Shown here: in pieces, positions 1 through 5,775 of the stretch
How positions within the stretch are numbered: position 1 is the first letter of the stretch
Layout: every line of letters starts with the position of its first letter
NCBI GenBank assembly: GCA_900544945.1
Contig: UQXG01000133.1
Location: 1-5,924 of the forward strand
Source of the DNA: an uncultured Eubacteriales bacterium
GTDB lineage: Bacteria; Bacillota; Clostridia; Oscillospirales; Oscillospiraceae
Direction: 5' to 3'
Length of the DNA: 5,924 nt
The notes under the pieces: model-generated
The model's database searches: none
Seen by the model: only the letters and a program-made list of their open reading frames with translations
What the model was told of the DNA's origin: nothing
Translations under genes and position numbers: made by a program

Positions 1-25
1 GAGCTGGCAAAAATCTTTGATTTTT

Positions 26-150
26 GACTGAGGGATTGTAAAGGTGCGACTGTTGACAATGCCCGGAAAGATGGGAGTTCTGATCCCCTCAGTCATGGCC
101 TTGCGGGAGACGGCCATGACAGCTCCCCTTGATCAGCAAGGGGAGCCTTT
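26..150. repeat. Palindromic intergenic repeat downstream of noc
   Basis: This gene-free stretch past the 3' end of noc is built from nested inverted repeats. GACTGAGGGAT (26-36) faces ATCCCCTCAGTC (83-94), with one bulged base. GTCATGGCC (92-100) pairs perfectly with GGCCATGAC (112-120). GCTCCCCTT (122-130) pairs perfectly with AAGGGGAGC (138-146), followed by CTTTGG. The CCCTCAGTC...GACAGCTCCCCTT...AAGGGGAGCC layout resembles a dispersed repeat I associate with clostridial cluster IV genomes; that is recollection, not a search result. No T-run follows the hairpins on either strand, so a classical terminator for noc is not evident. A short perfect hairpin (8-15 with 19-26) lies just to the left. 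No ORF here is convincing. Confidence 0.6.
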
Positions 151-165
151 GGCCTCCGGAATATC

Positions 166-948
166 TCACTTCGGGATCGTAATCGTCAGCACGATCTGGC
201 TGTCCGTTTCCCGCCGTTCCGATACGGCGGGAATTCCGGACAGCTGAATTTTTTGCAGATTTTGGGTCAGATTGTTCAGAAACGCCCCGATATTTGCCCG
301 GGAGCTTCCGTGATTCGGGGCGTTCAGCAGCCGGTCGATGTACCGCTCGGTCTGGGCTACGCTCATATTCTGGCGGACGATTTCCCGGAGCGCCCCCAGG
401 GTGCTTTCCTCATCCGGAAGCCTTAGCAGCGCCCGGCCATGCCGCTCGGTGAGCCCGGCGGCGCGCAGTGCCTCCAGCACTGCCGGACTGTGGCGCAGAA
501 GTCTCAGTTTGTTGGCCACCGCGCTCTGGCTTTTCCCCAGCAGCCGGGCGGCCTGCTCCTGGCGCATCCCGAAATGCTCCATGAGATAGCGGATGCCCTG
601 CGCCTCCTCGATGAAATCCAGATCCTGCCGCTGCAAATTTTCCACCAGCGCCGCCATGCCCGATTCCAGATCGTCCATCCGCATGAGAATGCAGGGGATG
701 TCCGTGACCCCCGCCAGCTGAGCCGCCCGAAGCCGCCGCTCTCCGGAGATCAGCTCATAGCCGCCCTCCTGACGGCGGACGGACAGGGGCTGCAAAATGC
801 CGTGGAGCCTTATGGACTCGGCCAGCTCGTCCAGAGCGCCGGGGGCAAAGACCTTCCGGGGCTGGGCCGGATTGGGGTGTATGGACTGGGCAGGCAGAAA
901 AACCACCCGACCGGTTTCCATGTAGGTTTTCAGCTTCTGACACTGCAT
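166..948 (-). CDS. noc: Nucleoid occlusion protein Noc (ParB/Spo0J family)
   Basis: This is a ParB-family CTP-dependent DNA-clamp protein. Noc proteins bind scattered chromosomal sites, associate with the membrane and keep the division septum off the nucleoid. The N-terminal ParB domain has the arginine-rich GERRLRAAQ box followed by ENLQRQDL, the two motifs that form the CTP pocket in this family. A helix-turn-helix region follows (ARLLGKSQSAVANKLRLL), then the LTERHGRALL segment common to ParB and Noc. The C-terminus ends LTITIPK, very like the LTIRIPK end of Bacillus Noc, which favours Noc over Spo0J. An in-frame ATG six codons upstream (966) exists, but a GGGGAGGA Shine-Dalgarno sits just before the ATG at 948, so 948 is the better start, giving 260 residues. 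It is transcribed divergently from folT. A TAAAAT at 981-986 (minus strand) could be its -10 box, but the -35 is weak. Confidence 0.9.
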   Translation of the reverse strand: MQCQKLKTYMETGRVVFLPAQSIHPNPAQPRKVFAPGALDELAESIRLHGILQPLSVRRQEGGYELISGERRLRAAQLAGVTDIPCILMRMDDLESGMAALVENLQRQDLDFIEEAQGIRYLMEHFGMRQEQAARLLGKSQSAVANKLRLLRHSPAVLEALRAAGLTERHGRALLRLPDEESTLGALREIVRQNMSVAQTERYIDRLLNAPNHGSSRANIGAFLNNLTQNLQKIQLSGIPAVSERRETDSQIVLTITIPK

Positions 949-1065
949 GTTCCATCCTCCCCGCATCAGTTTGTACGCTTATTTTAGGCCAAGCCCCAGG
1001 GGAAATCCGGCGAAAGGGAACCCCGGGCAAGCACAAACCGTGCGACTTTTTTTGCGCAGGAAAGT

Positions 1066-1232
1066 TAAGGAAACTCTGAAGGAATCGTCGGCGGCCGAAC
1101 AGCGGATCTTTCGCCCCCAGGCTTCGGTACGAAAAACGGGAAATACACAAAGTATTCCCTCGTTTCCCGTACCTTGCCTGGAACCAAAATCTCTCGCTGT
1201 CGGCTCTTGCCGATTCCTTCAGAGCTTCCTTA
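1066..1232. repeat. Long imperfect inverted repeat (MITE-like hairpin)
   Basis: A ~167 bp palindromic block lies in the divergent noc/folT intergenic region. The outer arms, 1066-1087 and 1211-1232, match at 21 of 22 positions (TAAGGAA[A/G]CTCTGAAGG...). Inner paired blocks are GCCGAACAGCG (1094-1104) with CGCTGTCGGC (1195-1204, one bulge), CCAGGC (1117-1122) with GCCTGG (1176-1181), GGTACG (1126-1131) with CGTACC (1168-1173), and GGGAAATAC (1138-1146) with GTATTCCC (1152-1159). The apex loop is ACAAA. The whole block would fold into one rod. It has no coding capacity of its own, so a miniature inverted-repeat element is likely. It ends 19 bases before the folT -35 box. Confidence 0.75.
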
Positions 1233-1251
1233 GAAAAAATTCAAAAAACTA

Positions 1252-1280
1252 TTTACATTTGCCGTCAATTCGTGTATATT
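1252..1280 (+). promoter_or_regulatory. Sigma-A-type promoter for folT
   Basis: TTTACA (1252-1257) and TATATT (1275-1280) are separated by exactly 17 bases, with AT-rich DNA upstream (AAAAAATTCAAAAAACTA). Transcription would begin around 1287, directly before the first paired bases of the riboswitch. This fit between predicted start and aptamer start strengthens the call. Confidence 0.85.
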
Positions 1281-1288
1281 GTGCCGTG

Positions 1289-1387
1289 AACAGAGTAGGA
1301 GACCCTGCGTTAAGTGCCACCGGGACGGGGAGTTTGCCCGGAGGACGAAGGAACGCTTTCCACGATGGGGTCACCGCACCCGCTGTT
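1289..1387 (+). ncRNA. Tetrahydrofolate (THF) riboswitch
   Basis: The folT leader matches the THF riboswitch consensus (Rfam THF class). AGAGTAG is followed by TGCGTTAAGTG, then a G-rich P3 region, GGACGAAGG, and a closing CACCCGCTGT. Helices can be drawn by eye: P1 AACAG (1289-1293) with CTGTT (1383-1387), P2 GACCC (1301-1305) with GGGTC (1358-1362), and P3 CCGGG (1320-1324) with CCCGG (1337-1341). In this class, reduced folates bind and usually repress genes for folate uptake or synthesis. Here the downstream gene is a folate transporter S component, which independently supports the assignment. Confidence 0.93.
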
Positions 1388-1480
1388 GCATATGGGAGAA
1401 GTCTCCTTGATTGCAGCAACGATGCTCGGTCGGGCAGTGGTTCGACGAGGCAGACACATTTGTTATGTCAACCGCTGCCG
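1385..1480 (+). promoter_or_regulatory. Expression platform of the THF riboswitch
   Basis: No hairpin with a T-run lies between aptamer and gene, so control is probably at translation rather than termination. CTCCTT (1403-1408) is complementary to AAGGAG (1487-1492) in the folT ribosome binding site. The same CTCC can instead pair with GGAG (1395-1398) in a small local hairpin, and GTTGC (1385-1389), which overlaps the P1 closing strand, can pair with GCAAC (1416-1420). A further ~14 bp stem forms between 1431-1446 and 1467-1480, ending seven bases before the AAGGAGG. Pairings are by eye; the switching model is inference. Confidence 0.5.
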
Positions 1481-1486
1481 CAAGAA

Positions 1487-1493
1487 AAGGAGG
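1487..1493 (+). promoter_or_regulatory. Strong Shine-Dalgarno of folT
   Basis: AAGGAGG lies seven bases before the ATG at 1501. It decides the start over an upstream in-frame ATG at 1411, which lies inside the riboswitch leader. Confidence 0.9.
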
Positions 1494-1500
1494 CATTTTT

Positions 1501-2601
1501 ATGCGAAAAATCGAAAAATCCACAAATCTCTATCCCCATCCCTTCTCAAGAGCCTATTGGCACGACGCCGCCCAGGAGTTGAAGGACACGAAGATGCTGG
1601 TCATCGCCGCCCTGATGATCGCCCTGCGGGTGTCCATGAAGTGGACGGTGATCCCCCTGGCCCCGAACCTGAACATCAACATCGGCGCGCCGCTGATCAA
1701 CGCCATGGGCGCCATGATCTTCGGGCCGGTGGTGGCGGCCCTGGCCGCCTGCGTGTCGGACTTCGCGGGCTATCTGCTCTTCCCCCAGGGGGGCGTGTAT
1801 TTCCTGCCCTATATGTTCGTGGAGGTAGCGGGAAGCGTCCTGTTTGCCCTGTTCTTCTACCGGGCGAAGGTCACGGTGACCCGGGTGATTCTGGCCCGGT
1901 TCTCCATGGACTTGTTTGTGAATATTATCCTCAATTCCTTCGTTTCCATGTGGTATTACGCGGCGGTTCTGGGAAAATCCTACACCTTTATGATTCTGCC
2001 CGCGGTTATCAAGAACCTGGGACTGTTCCCCATTGAGTCCTTCCTGCTGACCCTGTTCCTCAGCGTGGTGATCCCCGTCACCCGGCGGATGAAGCTGACC
2101 TACACTCCCGTCAGCGACGGTGCGGAAGCGGAAAAGCGTCCCACCGGCTCGGAGCTGAAATTCGACAAGAAGCACCTGGTGCTTCTGCTGGTGCTCTTCG
2201 CCATCGGCGTCAGCTGCGTGGTGGGTTATCTGGCCTATTACTATGACCATACCTCCCTTTCCGCCAGCTATACCCAGCAGGAGCGCTACGACATCAACAC
2301 CCGGATGACGGACATTGTCCGGGAGCAGACCGGCCAGTTCCAGGACGCGGAGCTGGTGACCACGGTGGAAAGCGCGTACAAGAAATTCCTGGGGGAGACC
2401 ACTACCTACCAGGTGGCGGTGTACCAGGTGGACGAGGAAAAGCTTGGGGCTTATGACAAGGATCTGGAGACCATCCGAGGCCTGTCCAAGTCGAAAGCCA
2501 AGGCCGTAGCCGAGGACGGGGTCATGACGAAAATCGGCCAGGCCACCGTGGTTCTGAATAAGGACACCAACCAGGTGGAATCCTTCGAGTTCATAAAATA
2601 G
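1501..2601 (+). CDS. folT: Folate ECF transporter S component (FolT) with extra C-terminal domain
   Basis: This is the substrate-binding membrane subunit of a group II energy-coupling factor transporter. It would capture folates and dock with the shared EcfA/A'/T module encoded elsewhere. The 366-residue product has a FolT-like core at about residues 30-195, with roughly six hydrophobic segments. Family-like features include the NINIGAPLINAMGAMIFGP stretch (about 58-76), SDFAGYL (86-92) and the late LPAVIKNLGLFPIES region (166-180), where other FolT proteins have an R..K..P pattern. FolT proteins are normally about 170-200 residues. Here a charged linker, a further membrane helix (about 225-247) and a ~120-residue soluble, probably external, domain are added (248-366). 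That tail has no motif I recognise. The start is fixed by AAGGAGG. The upstream THF riboswitch makes folate the likely substrate. Confidence 0.88.
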   Translation: MRKIEKSTNLYPHPFSRAYWHDAAQELKDTKMLVIAALMIALRVSMKWTVIPLAPNLNINIGAPLINAMGAMIFGPVVAALAACVSDFAGYLLFPQGGVYFLPYMFVEVAGSVLFALFFYRAKVTVTRVILARFSMDLFVNIILNSFVSMWYYAAVLGKSYTFMILPAVIKNLGLFPIESFLLTLFLSVVIPVTRRMKLTYTPVSDGAEAEKRPTGSELKFDKKHLVLLLVLFAIGVSCVVGYLAYYYDHTSLSASYTQQERYDINTRMTDIVREQTGQFQDAELVTTVESAYKKFLGETTTYQVAVYQVDEEKLGAYDKDLETIRGLSKSKAKAVAEDGVMTKIGQATVVLNKDTNQVESFEFIK

Positions 2602-2603
2602 AA

Positions 2604-2630
2604 GGCAGCTGCTCCATTCAGAGCGCTGCC
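2604..2630 (+). terminator. Hairpin right after folT stop
   Basis: GGCAGC (2604-2609) pairs with GCTGCC (2625-2630), and inside it GCTC (2611-2614) pairs with GAGC (2621-2624), leaving a CATTCA loop and one bulged T. It begins two bases after the stop codon, where a terminator is expected. No T-run follows, so it may only stabilise the transcript end or be a decayed terminator. Confidence 0.35.
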
Positions 2631-2653
2631 AGCGAAAAGCGTAAGGAACGATG

Positions 2654-2782
2654 AAGCTGTCATTGCGAACCAGTTCTCAGACTGGTGTGGCAATCCGCAT
2701 CCCCATTGGGATGTTCCGATTCCGGAACATTTTCAGGAAAACGGATTCCCGCACCAGTGCTGCTGGCTCGGAATGACAGCTT
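2654..2782. repeat. Palindromic GTCATTGCGA-type repeat
   Basis: The outer arms, 2654-2673 and 2763-2782, match at 18 of 20 positions (AAGCTGTCATTGCGAACCAG against its partner). Inner arms ACTGGTGTGGCAATCCG (2681-2697) and 2742-2758 match at 15 of 17. Two small hairpins sit at the centre: CATCCC/GGGATG (2698-2713) and GTTCCG/CGGAAC (2713-2728). The GTCATTGCGA...GTGTGGCAATCCGC wording resembles a dispersed intergenic repeat of clostridia (recollection, not a search). It sits between the convergent ends of folT and the SpoVT fragment. A TTTGTTTTTT run at 2781-2790 follows on the plus strand, so it could also end folT transcripts. Confidence 0.7.
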
Positions 2783-2811
2783 TGTTTTTTAACTTCGCGA
2801 GAAACGATATT

Positions 2812-3267
2812 TCAGCTTTCCAGCTGCCGCCCGAGAAATCCGGCGGCGGTTTTTGCTACGCTCTGGTCGCCCTCGGCCAGAGGTCCGTCGTTTTCTCCCA
2901 GCAGGAGCATGACGCAGCCCATCAGGTCTCCCTGGGAGAGAATGGGGCTGGCCGCCCCCAGCCGGTACTTTTCCTCTCCGTCCGCGGCGAATACCGGGGT
3001 GTCCCCGGGATGGAAGAGGTAATTGCGCCGCTGCTCCATCAGCCGGGCCAGCTCGGCGGAGTTGGGCTTATCCATCAGCTCCCGCTTGGGGGCGCCGTGG
3101 AGGGCGATGATGCTGTCCCGGTCGGAGACTGCGGCGATGTGCCCGGTGGCTGAGCCGATGGACTCGCACATCTGGGCGGCAAATTCCTGCAAATCTCCCA
3201 TAGGGGAGTATTTCCGGAAAATCACGCCCCCGTCCTTCTCTGTGTAAATCTCCAACGGGTCACCGTC
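2812..3267 (-). pseudogene. spoVT: 3' part of spoVT (partial AbrB end plus GAF domain), interrupted
   Basis: Residues 567-717 of the recombinase frame match stage V sporulation protein T. GDPLEIYTEKDG and VIFRKYSP correspond to the end of the AbrB swapped-hairpin region. A GAF-like domain follows, with AVSDRDSII, MEQRR, MGCVMLLL and the ending AAGFLGRQLES, close to the Bacillus SpoVT AAGFLARQME end. SpoVT is a forespore regulator that tunes sigma-G-dependent genes and germination. B. subtilis SpoVT has 178 residues; about 151 are present here and the first ~30 are absent, including the strand that begins the DNA-binding fold. The missing 5' part is expected at the other end of the inserted element, beyond the right edge. 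A free-standing product is unlikely in this state. Confidence 0.85.
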
Positions 3268-4965
3268 ACTGATAACATTGACACGGAAAACCTTGTCCTC
3301 GTGGTTTTTAGAGGACTGAATCAGGGCGTTTTCGCTATTTTCCGTGCCGGAATTAAAATTTACGGCGATGTCTCCCTGGTTGACGTGGAGCAGGGTGTCC
3401 ACATCGCTGTGGAGCCGGATCTCCAACCGATCCTCGAATACGTCGATGCGCTCTATCAGCAGCTCTAAATCGTTTCGTTCCAGCGTTTCCTTGGAAAGAA
3501 TGTCCCCGAATACCTCCATGGCGGTTTTGGCGGCACGCCCCGCCTGAATGATGGTGTTCCGCTTGTCCGAGAGCATACCGATCTGGTGATCCAGCCCCTC
3601 GATCTTCTTTTGCAGATCGGCTTCCAGCTCGTCATAGGTCTCCGCCAGAAGCTCCTCCTGATCCGGGTGCTTGACCATATCCCGGATGCGCTGCCGCTTG
3701 GTGGCTTTCAGCTCCTCCCGCAACTCCTCCATGACCTGGGCCAGATGGTCGGCGGATTGCTCCGTTTCCACCACATCGGAATCCTGCCGTGCCAGTTCGG
3801 CGTTCAGTTCTTCCAGCATGGCATGGGAATGCTCCATGACCCGCCGCACATAGATTTTCAGCAGCTCGTCCAGCTTGTCCACCCGGATGTGGTGGGAGCT
3901 GCACCCGGAACGGCCCCGGCGGTGGTAGGTGCCGCAGGTGTAGGCGGCACTCAAATCCCTGCGGCTCATGGCGAACATGGGGCTGCCGCAGTCCCCGCAG
4001 AACAGGAAGCCGGAGTACACGTTGTCGTACTTCTTTACGCCCCGGTAATTGGCGGTGGAACGCTTCTCCCGGAGGGCACGGGTGGTGGCAAAGGTGCGGT
4101 AGTCAATGATGGGCTGGTGGTGGTTCTCAATGACGATATGTTCCTCCTCGTCCCGTTTCACATCCTTGCCGTTGATTTTGACCCGGGTGTATTTGGCCTG
4201 CCGGAAAGTGCCGATATAAAAATCATTGTCTAAAATCCCCTGCACCGTGACGATGGCCCAGGCGGCCTTGGTTTTCCGGCTGGTGGGTTCCCCCGCCGCC
4301 TCCTTGCGCATCTGCTCCGACATCCGTGGCGTTGGAATGCCCTGCTCTGTCAGGTAGTTGGCGATTTTCTTGTAGCCCCAGCCCTGGTTGTTGTACAGGT
4401 CAAAAATCTGCCGCACGATTTCCGCTTCTGTGGGGACGATCTCAAATTCTTTCTGCCTGTTGATGATATAGCCGTAGGGGGCGGCGCAAAGCCATTTCCC
4501 GTCGGCCTGCCGCCGCCGGATGACGTTCTTCACCTTTTTGCTGGTGTCGGTGACAGGCATTTCGTTGATGAGGAATTGAAACTGGATTTTCAGCCAATCG
4601 TCATCGTTGGGAAAGTCGATGTTGTCTCCCACGGAAATGATGCGAACGCCTGCATCCCGCAGATCCTCCAATTCCACCAGCCCCCGGGAATTTCGCCGGG
4701 AAAATCGGGAAAAATCCTTCACCACCAGAATGTCATACTGATGCCGGATCAGCCCCTTTCGCATGGCCTGGTAGCCCTCTCGCTGCTCAAAGGTATAGCC
4801 GGAACGGTCCCGATCCTCATAAAAGGTCAGGCTGCTTCCCGGAAATCGGCGGTTCACAAAGTCCCGGATGATGGCCTTTTGGTTTTCAATGGACACGTTG
4901 TCCCGATCCAGCTCCTCGTCCACGGAGATGCGGCAGTAGCCGGCAATGTCAAAGGTTTCGGTCAT
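2812..4965 (-). CDS. Large serine recombinase fused in frame to SpoVT C-terminal domain
   Basis: The 717-residue frame starts as a large serine recombinase, the site-specific integrase/excisionase of phages and integrative elements. The resolvase-type catalytic domain (about 7-150) has YCRIS with catalytic Ser14 and Arg12, DRDRSGYTF (51-59) and KDFSRFSRR (83-91). The recombinase domain (about 165-290) includes PYGYIINR. A zinc ribbon uses C323, C326, C344 and C355. A charged coiled-coil segment follows (about 360-480), then a LLIERIDVFEDRLEIRL region. From D567 on, the protein is no longer recombinase but SpoVT (see that entry). The start has AAAGGAG seven bases upstream and lies two bases after the RhuM stop, so the two are co-transcribed and probably translationally coupled. 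The combined length is at the upper end for such recombinases because of the SpoVT tail. Confidence 0.9.
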   Translation of the reverse strand: MTETFDIAGYCRISVDEELDRDNVSIENQKAIIRDFVNRRFPGSSLTFYEDRDRSGYTFEQREGYQAMRKGLIRHQYDILVVKDFSRFSRRNSRGLVELEDLRDAGVRIISVGDNIDFPNDDDWLKIQFQFLINEMPVTDTSKKVKNVIRRRQADGKWLCAAPYGYIINRQKEFEIVPTEAEIVRQIFDLYNNQGWGYKKIANYLTEQGIPTPRMSEQMRKEAAGEPTSRKTKAAWAIVTVQGILDNDFYIGTFRQAKYTRVKINGKDVKRDEEEHIVIENHHQPIIDYRTFATTRALREKRSTANYRGVKKYDNVYSGFLFCGDCGSPMFAMSRRDLSAAYTCGTYHRRGRSGCSSHHIRVDKLDELLKIYVRRVMEHSHAMLEELNAELARQDSDVVETEQSADHLAQVMEELREELKATKRQRIRDMVKHPDQEELLAETYDELEADLQKKIEGLDHQIGMLSDKRNTIIQAGRAAKTAMEVFGDILSKETLERNDLELLIERIDVFEDRLEIRLHSDVDTLLHVNQGDIAVNFNSGTENSENALIQSSKNHEDKVFRVNVISDGDPLEIYTEKDGGVIFRKYSPMGDLQEFAAQMCESIGSATGHIAAVSDRDSIIALHGAPKRELMDKPNSAELARLMEQRRNYLFHPGDTPVFAADGEEKYRLGAASPILSQGDLMGCVMLLLGENDGPLAEGDQSVAKTAAGFLGRQLES
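3241..3300 (-). other. Probable element/chromosome attachment junction in spoVT
   Basis: Here the protein changes from recombinase-like (KVFRVNVIS) to SpoVT-like (DGDPLEIY), with the switch at about codon 566-568 (near 3262-3270). If the element integrated by its own serine recombinase, this is one hybrid att site, and its core is probably within or close to the GGTGACCC coding for GDP. The exact crossover cannot be set without the other junction or an uninterrupted spoVT from a relative. Confidence 0.55.
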
Positions 4966-4967
4966 GG

Positions 4968-5765
4968 TTATTCTCCTTTGAGGTATTTTTCGGTCTGGCG
5001 GTCAAATTCGGAAATATAGTCTGCATCCTGCCGTTTGCGGAATTCCTCATAGATGCCGCTGACCTTTTTCACCGCCGCCTCCCGGGAAATGTGGCCCTTG
5101 CCGTCCAATACCTGGCGGCGGTTGTTGGTCAGAAACCGGTCCGTCTCCTTCAGCCAGTCCTGCATGGACATGAGCTGCTCGTCCTCGGCCATCAGCTCGG
5201 CATAGTCGATGAACATGGTCACCAGACGATTCAGCCGGGAAAGCTCTTTCTGATTCAGGTAATTCTTCGCCACCAGTGTGTCGCTTTTGAGGATTTTCCC
5301 ATCCGGCGCCCCCTTCCAGGTGGTCAGACCCATGGTCGGGCTGTCCAGAGTGGCCCGCTGGGAAAGCAGTTCCGCCGCCGTCTTGCCGGTGACGGCATAG
5401 TGCAGCTTGTTCTGGACAAAGGCATAGAAGGCTTTCGTTGTCTCGCTGTTTTTGTCGTAGTCATAGCTGCACTGTTCAAACACATCCGCAATTTTCTGAT
5501 AGGCACGCCGCTCACTGGCACGAATTTCCCGAATCCGTTCCAGCAGCTCATCAAAGTAATCCCTGCCAAAGGGGCGGCCGTTCTTCATCATCTCATCGTT
5601 GAGAACAAAGCCCTTCTGGATGTACTCTTTCAGCGTTTTCGTCGCCCATTGGCGGAATCGGGTGGCTTTTTTGGAGTTTACACGGTAGCCTACGGCGATG
5701 ATGGCATCGAGATTGTAGTGGTCAATGCTGCGCTGCACATTGCGGTTGCCCTCTCTGCGAACCAC
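4968..5765 (-). CDS. RhuM-family protein, main part (5' end frameshifted)
   Basis: The encoded 265 residues match the RhuM ('virulence protein RhuM') family found on phages and mobile elements, whose biochemical role is not well established. Recognisable segments are HYNLDAIIAVGYRVNSK (16-32), FRQWATKTLKEYIQKGF (37-53), FGRDYFDELLERIREIRASE (66-85), QNKLHYAVTGKTAAEL (118-133), TMGLTTWKGAPDGKI (144-158) and VAKNYLNQKELSRLNR (165-180). The GTG at 5765 lacks a Shine-Dalgarno and lies inside conserved RhuM sequence (KKFLVVRREGN), so it is not the natural start. Family similarity continues upstream in another frame to about 5865 (ELFGCTQENIIQHLK, a helix-turn-helix-like start). The gene therefore looks broken by one extra base in the A6 run at 5818-5823. 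It precedes the recombinase by two bases, in the same operon. Confidence 0.8.
   Translation of the reverse strand: MVRREGNRNVQRSIDHYNLDAIIAVGYRVNSKKATRFRQWATKTLKEYIQKGFVLNDEMMKNGRPFGRDYFDELLERIREIRASERRAYQKIADVFEQCSYDYDKNSETTKAFYAFVQNKLHYAVTGKTAAELLSQRATLDSPTMGLTTWKGAPDGKILKSDTLVAKNYLNQKELSRLNRLVTMFIDYAELMAEDEQLMSMQDWLKETDRFLTNNRRQVLDGKGHISREAAVKKVSGIYEEFRKRQDADYISEFDRQTEKYLKGE
4973..4979 (-). promoter_or_regulatory. Shine-Dalgarno of the recombinase inside the rhuM end
   Basis: AAAGGAG (minus strand) overlaps the last codons of the RhuM frame (LKGE-stop), seven bases before the recombinase ATG at 4965. This arrangement supports coupled translation and fixes the recombinase start. Confidence 0.8.
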
Positions 5766-5775
5766 TAAGAATTTC

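Noticed and set aside
53..58. TTGACA that looks like a -35 box.
   Set aside because: No acceptable -10 lies 16-18 bases downstream, and no gene follows on the plus strand.
1137..1170. CGGGAAAT and TTTCCCG half-sites resembling the Bacillus Noc-binding sequence (ATTTCCCGGGAAAT), close to noc.
   Set aside because: The halves are not joined as a palindrome and are explained by the arms of the long hairpin; no complete Noc or parS site was found.
1314..2036. Long plus-strand frame overlapping folT.
   Set aside because: It is a shadow in another frame, starting inside the riboswitch and lacking any recognisable domain; folT has the ribosome binding site and membrane-protein pattern.
3586..4233. 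Plus-strand frame of 215 codons opposite the recombinase.
   Set aside because: It is a complementary-strand shadow of the coiled-coil and zinc-ribbon coding region, with no independent start signal.
2812..4965. A natural, ancient recombinase-GAF domain architecture.
   Set aside because: The tail matches SpoVT from its GDPLEI segment to its very end and lacks only the first ~30 residues, which fits gene interruption better than domain shuffling, though it is not excluded.
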